Source: Linepithema humile (lineage: Eukaryota > Arthropoda > Insecta > Hymenoptera > Formicidae). Taken from it: a stretch of DNA of 64,000 nucleotides. The notes beneath the pieces were generated by a model. That model was not told the origin of the DNA. It saw only the letters and a list, made by a program, of their open reading frames with translations, and searched no databases. The translations under genes were made by a program, and so were the position numbers. The stretch spans positions 17,789,411 to 17,853,410 of the forward strand of contig NC_090132.1 in NCBI RefSeq assembly GCF_040581485.1, written 5' to 3'. Each line of letters begins with the position of its first letter. Positions within the stretch are counted from its first letter, which is position 1. Below, in pieces: positions 9,807 through 23,212 of this stretch.

Positions 9807-11949
9807 TGGACTTGTTTCTATAAATATTAAAGCATTCTGACATTTAATTGGTTTTCTACATACTGGCTTTTTACTGAAAAATGAGAGACGCGAAATTAAC
9901 GAAAGGTTAATTAAACCCATTAATTATAGATATAACATATGCTGTTTTATATTTTTTAAGATTTTAAAAATGGATAGATTATACAGGAAAGATAATTACT
10001 CGTTTTTATTGATCTCGTTGTTAAATTTCAAATTTTGATTAATTGAAATTAACGCGAAGCGACCACGTTGACGATAAACACTCGACAATGTGACTGTCGA
10101 TCTCTGATAAGGTCTCACAGAATCTGCTAAAATTCGCTCGTCATGTCGAAGTCAAATGAGGGCGTTTCCCGCGCCACTTCGTTTCTTTTGTCGTTGCGGC
10201 GAATGGAAAAACTTCTGGTATTCCCCGGTCGACTGTAAGATCGTAGATTCTTGATGCAGCCTTTCTACTAAAGAAAGAGAAATAGAGAAAAAGCAGAGGA
10301 AATCTCTTGGAAAAAGTACCTTAGCCGCTGCGCCTTGGGAAGGGCGTAGAGGAACATAGTCGAGCTCGCAATCGTTGCGTTAAAAACTTTCTTTTTTCCT
10401 TGCTTTGTTCAGTGCGCTTGCTCTTTTCTCGCGATGCGTCGGCGCGAGGGCCTGGTCGACCGCATAAATGCAAAAACATATTTAAAATGTTATCTCGCAG
10501 CCGGCTGCGAGCCGCATTCAAAGTTAAGACATTAAATGTACATTAGTGCCGTTATGCGCGGCCGTACCCGGCACTTAACCTCCGGGCCACCCTTTACATA
10601 TATACGCATTTATACCCGATCCATTCTTTCGTTCTATCTCTCTCAGTTCACATAATAATGAAAAATTTTTCACGTTTTCTTTAAAACAAATATATGCAGA
10701 CTTCAATACGCATTTCTAGGCTTTTATACAGGATTCAGAATTACCGTATATTATTTTGACTTTTGAATATATAGAATCGAAATCTCCTCGAGAGAAAAGG
10801 GAATCAAATCACTGTTTCGAACGCATGAAATACTTAAGAAGCAAATAATGAAGCGAAGACAATTGCATTTCATAATACAGCTAAATAATAAAATAATCCG
10901 CAATCTTTTTACTTCATATTTTTCTTCAGTAGGAAAGTTTTTATTAGTTTGTTATTGAGAATATCTCTGTGAATTGTATAAAGAATAATAGACGTATCCA
11001 AGTTAAACGTAAAGAATTCATTAAAAAGTAAAAACTAATTTTTTTTATTATAGTTTTAAAAATGTAAAAGAAATGAGACTCTCGATTGTTGCAAATATAA
11101 TGAATACAAGATATGGTTTACTTATAAAAATATAATTTTTATAATATAATATGAGGTTTTTCGAAATATGGGAAGTACAATACGAATCTTAGACTCGTAT
11201 CTTTTAATTGGCCTCATTTTGGTGTCATTAGTGAGGCATTCAAGGATGAAAATTGAAGCTAAACTCCATTCACACTTCTTCTATTAATACGTGGCTGCCT
11301 TTTATTCGATGCAACTTCTAACACATTTGATATACGTGTGGAGAATGCAAAAACTCGTTCACGTAAGCGTAGAGGAACATGAAAGTCACTTTGAAAACTG
11401 CGAAAACGGATGAACGCTGTCGACTTTGTCCGCCGAGTGTTTTGTCGTGGTGAAAAAATAGAACTGTTGGTACATTATGTGTATACTTTTATCGTACCAT
11501 TCCTGTCTACGCGTATATCACTTCATTTATGTCGTACGGCGTTATGACGGCAAAATGCTATTATCAAACTTTACAGAGAGCGCTCTTGCACCGGAGCATT
11601 ATTTGTCCTCTTGTGTGTCTTATGTAATGTATTATTAAACGAGCGTAACATATGCGAAGGGAAACTTTGCATAATTGAAGAGAAAATGAATTGTCAGATA
11701 TGTATGTGTCAAACATAATGTTTTAAAATCTGAAAGAAACATTTTAAATGTCACACATTCTAAATTATAATTTCGTGTCTTATATTACAAACTGAGATAT
11801 TTGTCAAAAGTTGTTAAATAACGTAGAAAACTAAAAATCTCAAGTTCCAGTAAAAAATAATTCTGTAAAAAGACAGGATCTAAAATGTTCTTCTCTTGCA
11901 AATCAGAATATGTGATACTTAGCTTATATTTAACTCTTCGATTGTGTAG
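9807..11949. other. non-coding stretch
   Basis: AT-rich, with a GC-richer patch at about 10130-10620 holding only short frames (longest on the minus strand, 10321-10521). No splice-bounded exon, RNA or repeat recognised. Confidence 0.5.
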
Positions 11950-12106
11950 GTTCGAGGCGGGTAATAGACGTTGCAAGGACGAAAGAATGATAGCCGATGA
12001 GGAAGCTTTTAGTACGCTAAATTTCTTCTGCCTCGGCCACGTACTACAATCGTTCTTCCGACGATTGCAGACTATGACTGCCGTTAACGAGCGAACGACT
12101 TTTTAG
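11950..12106 (+). CDS. candidate terminal exon, 51 aa
   Basis: Starts after an acceptor (cttcgattgtgtag), takes one base of a split codon, then reads 51 sense codons to a TAG at 12104-12106. The peptide starts hydrophilic (FEAGNRRCKDERMIADEEAF) and continues with aromatic and basic residues. The entry phase matches the exit of 3041-3178. No family recognised; chance is a real alternative. Confidence 0.22.
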
Positions 12107-13676
12107 CGCAGCGGAATGAACCGTAGATCGAGAATAGCATAGGAATGTGCTGTGCTGTACTGCACATACAAAAATAAGCTATTCTTGTACATCTGTCGAT
12201 AAGAGAAATTTGCTCTGTACAAATTCCTAATTTGTAAGCTTGATTATAGAGTTTGTTACGAAATTTTCGATCATGAAGAAAGGCACGTTTAATTGTGCTT
12301 ATTTTTAACAAGAGTCATCCATTGAATCTTTATTTATTAAAATGTTTATTAAAATGATATGTTTTACTTGCAAACTTTATTTAATTATTTTACCGTGTAT
12401 AAGATCCGTTTAACTAGTGGAAAACAAGCGTGCATGTCAGTCATGTTTTGCGTCATACAATTGCCGCCACTCGTTCCAGCATTTGCACGTTGTTTTTCGT
12501 TTCACTGATGTCACGTAGCATGGAATTAAGAATTTACCTTAGTTTTTTAAAGTCACAATTAATGTACTTGAGAAGAAGTGCAAGTAAAAAAAGGCTCTTG
12601 TAATCGCTATAATATAATTCCTTAAATTACGCATTTGCATATTCAATACGTGATATTAAAAGGTACTGCTTCATTCCCTGTTGTACATAATTACGCGATT
12701 CGTTTTTATTTTCGTTGATAGATAAATATATTTACCCATAGACTACTACTATATATATCAAACGTGTTAGTGTCGCATTGTGATAATTTTCTGATTTTAC
12801 GCGCTCGTATGCATCTGCAAATATGTCAATATATATCAATCCGCTTTAACATTTGGTGTAAATCGGTGTACACATATTTGGGATACGCGATATATGGATA
12901 CATTGCATGATATACGGATACATTGCCTTCTTACTTCGATCTCACGGGATGAAAACCGACTTTCATCCCGTATTCGAGACGCACGCGCGCGCATTCGTAC
13001 ATACATGCTTATCAGTGTGTCGGCGTCGGCAAGTCTGTGTAAATTTTCGGTTCGATGAATATGACTTGGTAGCTTCTCGCGGACCGTTTAATGGCATTTC
13101 CGTGCCTCCCAAAAAGGGAAATATTAAATTCCAAGATGTGAATTCGTGTACCCGCATGCGCTAACGTATTCTGGGAGCATCAGTAGAAGACCACTTTTCG
13201 GCTTACTTTTGCAAAAGCGATAAAAGTGCCGTTCGCGAACGGGACGCGGAGCGTAACTCTGTTGGCAAGCTTTCGATTCTTATTTGCAATTATGTAAATT
13301 ATATTGCTCAATACTTGCATATATTTATTTTTAAAACTGATCTTATTTAAAAGTAATTTTGTTATTTATTGATAATTGTTATAACGATAATTTGCTAAGC
13401 TGCCAAAGTTTCTCACGGGTTTTATGTCAATTAGCATTGGTCTACGAGAGCCTGTAAAAATACCTATTTTATTTGTTTGTTTTTCAAAAAATCTGACATT
13501 GCATTTGTTTCGGGATTGAAAACTGAATAAACACGTTCTTAATAACAGAAAAACCGAATTGTGTTATTGGAATTTTTACTTTATTATCAATCGCAAAGCT
13601 GCCGAGGTGGCAAAAGTTATGCCGATGTTTCGCTTTTACGAGCATTACATCGACGTATGTAGGTATGTATCTATAT

Positions 13677-13726
<50 letters not shown>

Positions 13727-16700
13727 ATGGAGAGAAAGAAGCGAGCCGATTGCTGCAGTACGCAGACTGCAGTTTCGTTCTGTGTTGCACTGCTCTTCCC
13801 GCTTCCAGCCCCGTCTTCCCCAACGATACGGTAACCGGGCTAACGCTGTAAAAACGTCCGGCGGCGTTGCAGGTTGCAGACGTGTTACATGCGCGCCACG
13901 CGGTCATTCATCTTCCTCTTAGCCGTGTTTCTGCCGCGATATTCTCTTCGCTTCTTTACTTACGTGCATGAATTTTGCGCCTTTTATCCGATGAAACGTG
14001 CGAGTTGTTCTGCACGTGCAACGATTTGACGTACGGCGAGTCGTGCCGGATTATAGTGTTTCGCCTAGCACAATTTGCAATTCTTTGTTAACGCGTTTTA
14101 TGGTCCAATAAATAAAACGGGAATATTTTCTCAACGGGAAATTATTATTACACGATGTCGAAAGAGGGAAAAATTTTTTCTTTGAAGTCGCCTAGAATTG
14201 AAAAATCACGACGGTTATCGTCGATTGCGGGTGTTGGAAATGTCGGCAAGGTTGGATGGAAAACCCCTTAATGCACGGGAGCATTAAAGCGTCTAATTTC
14301 GCCTTTCTGCTTTCCACGTTGAAATGCAATATCGCCGAGGAAAGACTCCGCGCGCGAAGTATTTCCAACATTTCCCAACTATTTTCCAAGCTGGACTGCT
14401 CGCTTCATCAGTCGTGGACTAGTTTGCGAAAACCATCAACCTTAGCAGTCTTATTCACATATGTATGACGTAGAAAATAGTTTAATCCTTTTATTTTATA
14501 TATTTTATAACTTTTGTCTGGCCAATGAAAATATTCTCCAGACAAATTAATGAATAAGTATTTGTTTTTAAAGAAAGAATTGAGAATGAATAAACATATT
14601 AATAATTTAGCTATTACAGTAAATATTACGTATAAATATAGAATTCGCTTCCGATTTTAACATTTCATATTTGAAAACGAGAAATCGTGAATATATTTAT
14701 CATATCTCGAGTATTTTTACATTTCTCTCAAACAACATCCTACTCGGTCGATGTCTTTCTGCGATAAATTGCAGGTGAATAATTGCGAAAGACTTGAAAG
14801 GGAAAGTGAAAGCTGTTACACGTCGAGGTATCTAGGTCAGGTATTCGTAGTTATAACAGGGTGAACCGGAACACAATGTTTAATTGCAGCGTTCTCTCTA
14901 TCCTATTCCTCTTCTTCTTTTCCGTACTTATCCAGTTGCAACGCTACCGTCTTTCACGAAGGGCACTCATCTGCCTTGGAGGACGAGGCGAAAAAGCATT
15001 TGTCTCTGATTTGAAAGCATTACAGCGGCAACTTTGCAATTATTATTATCGTGAACTGAAATTAGACACGGTTTCCTACCTACCGCTTGTATTTGTCGTA
15101 TTTCTAGAACCATTTTCTGACAGAATTATAGTTGTTCTTGTTGACAAAGTTGACATTGAAGATATTATTTTAAAAAATTGAGGGCATCTAATTAATTTAG
15201 ATGTTTAAATGTTTTAGAGAATTAAAGCAGCTATTGTAAAAATAATTGTTTCCAGTTATCACAAAAGAATATCGATCGATCTCATCGCGACGCACCGATT
15301 TGAAGAAAATAAAGCTTCAATTTAAAAGAAAAAGAAAAAAAGCAATTTTTCTCGTTAATGGATTAATTGTGTGCAGCGCGTTTATTACTACGGATGTCGA
15401 AAGCGCGCCAGTTGGTATTGCCATGTGTACGTCGCGCGAATAAAGCAATTTTCTCCTAGAGGCATTTTTAGAAAGAGGATGCGGAGCGGCACTCGGCCCG
15501 CGAGCGTCTCTACCATCCGATAACACTCCGGGATGGATCGGTTTTTTGCTCCAGGAACAATTCTATTCTGGCTATTATCCACCCTCTCTCGCTCTCTCCT
15601 TCCACTTCTCCCCCGTCGCTTCTTTCTCGCTTCTTTGCGCCACCTCTGCCACGAGCCCGTCTCCATCCTCTCTCGCGTCCATATTTCCGGGCGAATCGCG
15701 TCGCGTAAAAACTATAATTGTATAAAAGATGTTCCCAGACCGGCGCTGTTCTTCCTATTGTTCTTCCTATTCCCGTGGAGTCGAGCCAAGAAAAGGAATT
15801 TCCATAGATCTTTCCATTGATTTCCTTATGAAATCCGTCCAACCGCGCCGGCGATATTCAAAGATTTACTCGCCGCAATAAAACGAGGAAATTGTGCGCA
15901 AAAATATTTGTCGACGAAATTAATTTCTTGAAAAGTACTTGTTGATCATGCTTACTACTAACAAAGTTATTTACGCGAGATTCAACATTTCGCTGTAGAA
16001 CATATGAGATATTTCGAATATTATTAAACTTTGGATAGATTATTATTTTGAGAAACATACAAATGTTAAAAGTGTATTGATAGAAAATTCTTTAGATTTT
16101 TTGAATATAGTGTGCACAATTGCAGTATATTATTTTACCAGTAATTATGTAACTGCATTAATTTAATAAAGTTTTTATCTTTTTTTTTATTTAAAAAAAT
16201 GTTTATTCAAATTTTGATGAAGAGAGTATATGGCCACTCGATACTCTTGCCATCCTCTCGAAACTTGACAAATTTCCATATTTTCCGAATTACCAATTTA
16301 TTTTATTACCAGATAGGATAAAGGGACGAGCCGATTATTGTCTTTTTATTTTATTGCGAAAGCATTTACGTTTGACTGAATGGCGTGGCCTCATGGGAAA
16401 AGCCGGCCTTAATGCTTCGTATTCGCGGCAACTTCTCTGGGACGATTAATGCAAAGTAGCTCATAGTGTCAGTTAGCATAACGCCAAAGGTGCGCTGGTA
16501 TCGTGGCAGAGGGTTCACTAAGCCGGCTTACTGTCGAATGCCGGGGCACTATTACTTCGGCCGTTGGCGTTAGTGCGATGCTCGTGGGTAATTTGTAGCT
16601 TGTAACGACGGCCTTTGTGCCAATAATACCGTATATGATTCTTTGACCGGCGTACGCTTTATTGGCATGCCGGCCGGCCGACCGGCTGGCCGATGCTCGT

Positions 16701-17359
16701 GCAAAAGGGCTTTTTGCGTGAGCGCATATTGTCAAAATGCGCTGCGTGCGTCATTACTCGAATGTATTTTATGATAAAGGAAATCTTCATTGAATTAGAT
16801 TCGTGAGCGGTATTGTGTGTGTTTGTGACTTTATTTAAATATATTTTATATTTTCTGACGTAATGCATAGTTATTTATAAAAGCGACACAAAGAGCCTGT
16901 ATTTATACACATTATGCGTCTATTTAAATAGACGTCAATTAATAATGTTGGCAAGAGGCGTAGCCGGAAATTATTTGAATAAAACACTACACACACAAGT
17001 AATGAGGAAATGATAAAAAAAAAATACGTAGGCGTGCTGTAAGGATTTGGCGACTTTAATAAAATGTTAGTCTAGCAAGAGAGTAAAATAGATAGCCTGC
17101 GCGTGACAGTTATTGGAGTACCGGTCTAGAGCACCGGTTTAATAATACGGCACAATCAATCTTGATACTAAGTACGTCATATAAAAAGAAAGATGTTCGT
17201 ATACAATAAAACATTTTCCGATCAACATTCGTAATTAATATAAATTACCGGTGCGCGTTACAAAAAGAAATTTGCTTTCACCGCAATGTGAAATGTGCGC
17301 GTGAGATATCTGAAAACTGCATTAAACGAGTAAAATGTTGGGAAAGTCGCTGTGTTCAG
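12107..17359. other. non-coding stretch with simple repeats and overlapping small frames
   Basis: No convincing gene. Frames overlap on both strands at 14192-14468 (each begins Met-Glu-Asn because the segment is weakly self-complementary) and at 15388-15842. A minus-strand frame at 16469-16735 is open but has no clear start. A GC-rich imperfect inverted repeat built of GGCCGG units lies at about 16665-16696. Confidence 0.45.
13680..13723. repeat. (GA)n microsatellite
   Basis: About 22 uninterrupted GA dinucleotides. GAGAG is the motif bound by GAGA factor in flies, so a chromatin role is possible but not shown. The long Arg-Glu ORF across it is an artefact of the repeat. Confidence 0.95.
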
Positions 17360-17553
17360 GAGAAGGGGAGGGTGCGAAAGAAGTCGACATTAGTGTTTCG
17401 AAACTTTTGCGCGGTAATTTGAATAACAGTGCAACAAATACTATTTTGACCCGCGAACTGTACTGCGTGCGATGGCGGCAAGTTACGCCTGTTGATAGTA
17501 GGAGTTTCGGTGCACGAGGCTACGAAGCAGGTACGCTGAGAGTCTTAGATTAA
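17335..17553 (+). CDS. candidate small ORF (72 aa) or 171-nt phase-1 exon
   Basis: ATG in a good context (taaaATG) opens a 72-codon frame ending TAA. An in-frame stop precedes the ATG. Inside it, an acceptor (cgctgtgttcag, exon start 17360) and a donor (GCAG|GTACGCT, exon end 17530) bound 171 nt, exactly 57 codons, with phase 1 at both ends, so it could be a skippable exon. The peptide starts acidic (EGEGAKEVDISVSKLL) and ends basic and aromatic. No family recognised. Confidence 0.3.
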   Translation: MLGKSLCSGEGEGAKEVDISVSKLLRGNLNNSATNTILTRELYCVRWRQVTPVDSRSFGARGYEAGTLRVLD

Positions 17554-20500
17554 TCTAGGGATGTTGCTGTTGTTGCTGTTTCCAAGCTCAAGTTTTCCTC
17601 TCGAACCAAGGCGACGTTGGCAGGAGCTTTTGTTAGAGAATTACAGAGAAAGATAAGAGGGTTGAAGGGAGTCGGAAAGGGTGGATAGCACCATCCATAA
17701 CCAATGTTCATACGACGTTAGCTAAATGAATATAAATGATGTCGAAATGAATACTCAACTGATAATTGGTTCATCAATATGCACTAAATTGTTATACATC
17801 TCGATTATCTTGTACCTTCTGACAAGAATATTGAAGATTTGAGAGTATAAGTATTGAAAATATTAAAATATTGATATACATTTTTCGTTTGATAATAAAT
17901 AGCCATTAAAACTTTGTCTCTGCTGATAGCAATATCAATATACTTGGAAAGAAAACTCGAGTTAAAAATTCTTTTGTTAAAAATGGTTTTAAAACATAAT
18001 GTATATTTTTACCTTTTTGGAAATTCTTCTTCTCTAAAATCAAAATTCTGTGATAAATTTAAAATAGCGCATGTAGGTAATATATAAAGGTCCTCTCTCT
18101 TTCTCTCTTTTTCTCTCTCTTTCTCTACTAGTATTTTATAATTTCCGTGTAGAGATCATATCTTATAATAAACTGTACTCGAATGTCAGAGGGGTCGAAT
18201 AAGAATCGCAAGGAAGTATATCGCGGTTATCTGAGGTGCCACCGCGCTTTAGCACAATTTTTTTGGTCCATTGCGGTCTATTCGCCCCAGACCCGCTCAC
18301 ATGAACATATATTTTCGAATTATCGACAGGCGAGCCACGCGACAAATTGCGCCGGAGTGCCCTCCTGCCGATCGCCGACAAGTTTAATAGGTTGTGAAAT
18401 CATTCTGAAAAATAGTATCGGTCCCGGCGGAACGGGATGATCTCCGGCGTATTATTTTGCGGCTACAGATTTCGAACGCCCTGCCAAGGTTTTATGTGTA
18501 AGCTGAAATATATCTGTTCGCCCGAACGGCAACTAAAGGTACAACTTTCGAGAATTTATGTACGAATTGATCTCCATATCGTCTAAACCATGCGCGTAAA
18601 AGATATCTGATGTAACAAACATTCAAATCATTCGATATTCGAAAAAAGAAAAATAAGTATTTTTTAATATTATATTGCTGATTTATGACTTTAGGGTCTT
18701 TATAATAGAAATAATAAATAAAGAAATAAAACTAATACAGAAAAGCATTGAAATAATCTATTCTCTTTATGAAACATGTACACGCGACAGATATATTGGA
18801 TGTTATCTACCATTTTGCGAGTACAGATGGTGAATATGAGCCTGATATATGTGTGCCGGGAGTCAATAGAAACTAGACGTATAGGACGGATAATGGAAAT
18901 CGAAAGACAAGCAACGGTTAGGGTGTAACAGCAACCGTTTGATGCAGTATGGATATTCAAGGGGATCATATCGAGTTATTTGCCCACCTCGAACATTAGT
19001 ACATTCGAATCGATGATTTGAATCCAGTTTCGTCTCAGTGCGATTAAAGCGCATTAAAGCACGATGATTTTTTATCTATTGTTGCATTATTTTTTGACAT
19101 TTTTACATCAAGACGAAAAATTGGTTCAAATCATTAATACGTGCATTGATGTTTGTTTATCTGAGGAATTAATTTGACGAGATGTTTGCGCATACAAATT
19201 ATTTTATGCAAATTTATAGTATCGAGTTTTCAATTTTTTATTACGTATTAATTTGTTCGTCGTAAACGATCGTCTAGTCGAAGATATTAACTTGATTTTG
19301 CACATTTATTTTATATGATGTATACTTTATATAACCCGTCTCAGTTTATTTTATTCACCCTTTCGCTTTATATAGCTCGTCTCTTGTCGTCCCGTAAATT
19401 TAGACACCAAGACGTGGATCGGTTATGCTTCATCTGTGAGTCGTGAATTAGTTGGTCCATAAATCCGATCCTCTGTCAGACATTCGTTTCGCGTACATGA
19501 CGGATTAACGATCCGCCATATCGAGAAGGCATTAAAAAGTTCATCCGGCGTAACTCGAGCGACCGGTTGAGCGAAGCACGCTATTCAGTGTAGTAATAAC
19601 GATTTGACCTGCTATATATTGTACATACATATGTATATGTTTGGCTCAGTTTCGCGAAATATTTATACGGAGAACTGGTTATTTTTTCAGTTATGATTGT
19701 ATATTCTAGTACGTTATGCTAGACAGAAACGTATATTTAAAAAAAAAATTACTATTTCAAGATTGAATTATAAATTAGATGAGCATTTAGTTACCTGCTA
19801 TTATAATATCATATTTAAACAACGTGATTGGAAAGAAATATATTATGTCTTTTTGTCCGATACGTTAGACCTAAGTAATATTAATTTTAATATCAAGTCG
19901 CTGATACGCTTGTTAACACTACGAGGAAGTAACAATTTGTTCCATATACTTTTCATACCGCACGCATGTGAAATTATTATTATCACCGGAGCACAAGAAC
20001 ATCTTCGGTTTATACGATCCAATGATATCCATGTTGAATGTAACAGATTCTAATGATTATGCTCATGGTTATTGTCGGCGGTAGTAAAAAAAAAAAACCC
20101 CGTAGCCGGAGAGAAAGATAAAGAGAATGGAGTTCACGTCTAATTACTATGGCATATCTGGTTCGTTGAGAATACCGCTCGCCACTTACACGATACTTCT
20201 ATTCGGTTCGCATTCTTGTTCTGTGTTTTTATCTTTTTTTTTATACCGAGATCCACGACCGGCACCTAAATTATAAGCGCGTAACAGTGCAGTCGGATAA
20301 AGCGCAATTTCGGAGAGCCCGTACTGGATATAGCGTGCACGGCGAAACTTTGTTGCGAGAGTTGAATTATCGCGTGAACTTGCTCCGCGGCGGAGACTAC
20401 TCCGTAACGATGGAGGAGACGTAACAACGTAATGGAATATTTAATCTCTTTTTGACTAAATTATTTAAATTCAGGAAGCAATTTCTTTCTTGTTGACGCG

Positions 20501-20639
20501 TGGGGAATTATTTACATAATACATTCGCGGTTAATTGGATTCGCTGAAAAATTTACCTTTTGTTTAACAAGATTGTTGCAGCCTAACAAGCGTCGGTAAT
20601 TTTACGAGCGATTGCACGGTCTAACCGAGCATCGCGTGT
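17554..20639. other. non-coding stretch
   Basis: Contains a (CT)n-rich tract at about 18090-18127. A 118-codon frame (19697-20053) lacks an ATG and lies in very AT-rich DNA. At this composition one such frame per window is expected by chance. A (A)12 run lies at about 20087-20098. Confidence 0.45.
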
Positions 20640-20978
20640 ATGAAATTTTGTTACAGAAGTTTCATTACCGGCCCTGGCTCGCTAGTGTGCTACTCGAACG
20701 AATATCTAACTTTTTTATTATTCAAATTTTGGTCGCAACTTTCGTCGGCTAATGCATATAAAATTATTCTTTCGATGCGTTATAGCTATCCGGAGTATGA
20801 AGCTAAATATAAGCAAATAAGAAATAATAAAATAACCATTGTTAAACTGTCCGATAAATTTTTAGCGAGTTCGAAAAGTCGTAGTGGAAAATTCATTATT
20901 ATAAATAGATGGCAAAATATTGATTTTTACTTAAATTCAAGCAATTTATATTTTAATTCTAATTTTTCTTTATTTTAA
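20640..20978 (+). CDS. candidate ORF, 112 aa
   Basis: ATG-initiated, 112 residues, basic, Lys/Asn/Ser/Phe-rich, with AT-rich codons like its surroundings. No domain is recognised. Long for its AT content, but within chance expectation for a window this size. Confidence 0.22.
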   Translation: MKFCYRSFITGPGSLVCYSNEYLTFLLFKFWSQLSSANAYKIILSMRYSYPEYEAKYKQIRNNKITIVKLSDKFLASSKSRSGKFIIINRWQNIDFYLNSSNLYFNSNFSLF

Positions 20979-21423
20979 AATTCTGATTTAGATCTTAATT
21001 GAATATATTTTATATTGGCGATTAAAGAGTATACACTTATTCGAATAATAATTTTAAGTAATGTTTTCGGGAAAATCAAACTTAAATTTGTCAAATAATT
21101 TATAAGAGAAAATATATTATTTGCCATGTAGACTACAAGTATCTGTGCGGTTAGAATTGTACAGAAAATGTATATATTTTACTTCGCAGAAGCTACTAAA
21201 TTACTAACTTACTGCGTTATGTAAAGTTGTAGTAATTCCAATCACAGACGGCACAGTGCATAGATTGCCTCCGTTAACGGCTAACCGATGAATCTCAGAT
21301 TGCAAATACATATGGGGAAGTCCGACTTGTGTGTAATTTTGTGAAGTTCACACCGTAGTATATATCTCTGCAGTTGGGATTTCGCAGCGAGTGTTGAATC
21401 ACCACCTGTACACAGCTGACACC

Positions 21424-21752
21424 ATGCCGACCGCCTACGTGACTAAATGTTTAATATGCTTGGACGCACCGCCATTATCGCGCTGCGCTTTGAATATTTT
21501 ATGGGAAGCGTCATTCACATACGCCGGCTAAGCAAGGTGCGAGTGCGTGTACACGGACTCACGCCTAGTAGTATAACAACTAACATAAGCGTTAATCCTT
21601 CATTTTGGCTACGCGAGACCAGCTTAGACTCGCGCTGTTCGTTGTGGGCAGCTTTTCTGCAGGATATATGCATTATAACTTGTTATTCTCAGCTCCACGA
21701 TTATCCTCTCGAAATTGATTTATTCTCTAACTGTTCTACCGATATTATATGA
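21424..21752 (+). CDS. overlapping candidate small ORFs (35 aa and 101 aa)
   Basis: An ATG in an excellent context (gacaccATGcc, 21424) opens a 35-codon frame ending at 21531 with a CxxC element (MPTAYVTKCLICLDAPPLSR). In another frame an ATG at 21447 opens 101 codons ending in TGA (21750-21752). The first could act as an upstream ORF to the second. The start context is the best evidence; neither product matches a known family. Confidence 0.28.
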
Positions 21753-22055
21753 AATTATAATATTACGGAATATTATTGAAGATTATGATAATATTACCGT
21801 GTATTTTTCGTTTCATAAAATATCACAAAAATACGAAATTCTTTTTCAGTCCATTATTTTTTCTATTATCTTTATTATTTTGTGTTGTTATTTTTCGCTT
21901 ATTATCAAGACACAGGTTATACAAAATATAAAATTGATGACGCTTTTCAATCATAAAACTATAACGCTATTTACTGAGTTCAAATTGATTTTATTATAAT
22001 TAATGCATTATCCAAATTTAATCATAATAAAGGAGGGTTTCAATTTGCTTGCGCG

Positions 22056-22297
22056 ATGCTCTGCAAAACTGTATTCTACGCAAAGAATTGTACCGTAACT
22101 TTGGTTTGTAACCAACCAGCACGCCGTAATGACCCAAGGAAATGTTGTACAAAGGGACGGTAAAGATCCGCCTGTGTCTGGGCAACGTCGATCTGGTAAG
22201 AAAAAGATTTAACCCCAAAGTTAAGGAGTACTCTAAGATACTGACTGAGAAGGCAGACGCTTCGCTATGGGTATACCGCCAAAAGAGGACAAAGTAA
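22056..22297 (+). CDS. two overlapping candidate small ORFs (35 aa Cys-rich, 51 aa basic)
   Basis: ATG 22056 opens a 35-codon Cys-containing frame ending in TAA at 22161-22163, including CNQPARRNDPRKCC. ATG 22142, preceded by an in-frame TGA, opens a 51-codon basic frame ending at 22295-22297 (VRKRFNPKVKEYSKILTEKA). A donor-like CTG|GTAAGA at 22196 would end the second after 18 codons in phase 0. A minus-strand frame (22018-22218) also overlaps. This may be a decayed gene with shifts, or chance. Not recognised. Confidence 0.25.
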
Positions 22298-23197
22298 TAA
22301 AGTTGATGGTAGCGACGGACGAAGCGAGGAAGAAGGGGCGAATAGCGGGGAAAAAGAAAGACTAAGTAATGAAATGGAAAAGTTTCACACTGCGCCTCCT
22401 CTTACTTGTAATGGTCGGTAAACGAATTAAAGAGCCAGGAATCTTCACCGTCGTGGGATGGAAGTAACTTGTAACTAGAGTATTTTTAGATTTCTCAAGA
22501 AACAGACGAAGTGTAGATATAGATTTACTGGCATTGATCCGCGTGTTTCATGAAGACATCGATATCTCCTTTAAAAACATCTCAATTCTTCATCGTTCAT
22601 AAAGTTTTCCTTGTTCTCAATTTGTTCAGATTGAGAATTGGACTTGTTTGTTGCTGTAGGATATTAATTTAAGTATTTCTGTGTCTGCAATATCAATTGG
22701 CGTTTTTCATTTTTCTTTAAAAATAACTTCACATTTTTACATTTAAGGATACTTATTTATGTTTCACCATGGAGATTAGACTATTGAGAAAAAAATTGAA
22801 GAAAACAAGTGAAATAGTTATTGAGAGCGCAAAATATTAGTATTAAGCTCAATTTGACGATTATTTTCTAATTTTAGATTATGTGATATACTTATATCGC
22901 GATTAGATGAAAACTTTATAGGATAATCCGCGCGGATACAATAATCACGTTTGCATATTCAATCATTTTTATCAAGCATCAATTGTTACATAACAGAATT
23001 AATCCTTATTAGTTGCGTAACAAATTCATGATATTAGAGAACTAAAATCAATTGACTAGCAGCCGATGTAATCGAACACATTAAAATTTTCCGAAAATTG
23101 GAAAGTGGATTAAACGAATCATGCTATTACCCATAACCTTTCTGCGGGCGGTAACTACTCGGTACAATGAATTTGACGAACTTGTTGTATTCGATTA

Positions 23198-23212
23198 GCG
23201 CGCGCGCGCGCG
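23198..23212. repeat. (GC)7 dinucleotide run
   Basis: Alternating GC over 15 bases in an AT-rich context. This is the classic Z-DNA-prone dinucleotide and is rare in AT-rich insect DNA. Confidence 0.9.

Noticed and set aside
13665..13922. 85-codon plus and 78-codon minus ORFs over the (GA)n array
   Set aside because: The Arg-Glu and Leu-Ser repeats are translations of the dinucleotide array.
19697..20053. 118-codon frame in AT-rich DNA
   Set aside because: No ATG, and roughly one such frame is expected by chance at this composition.
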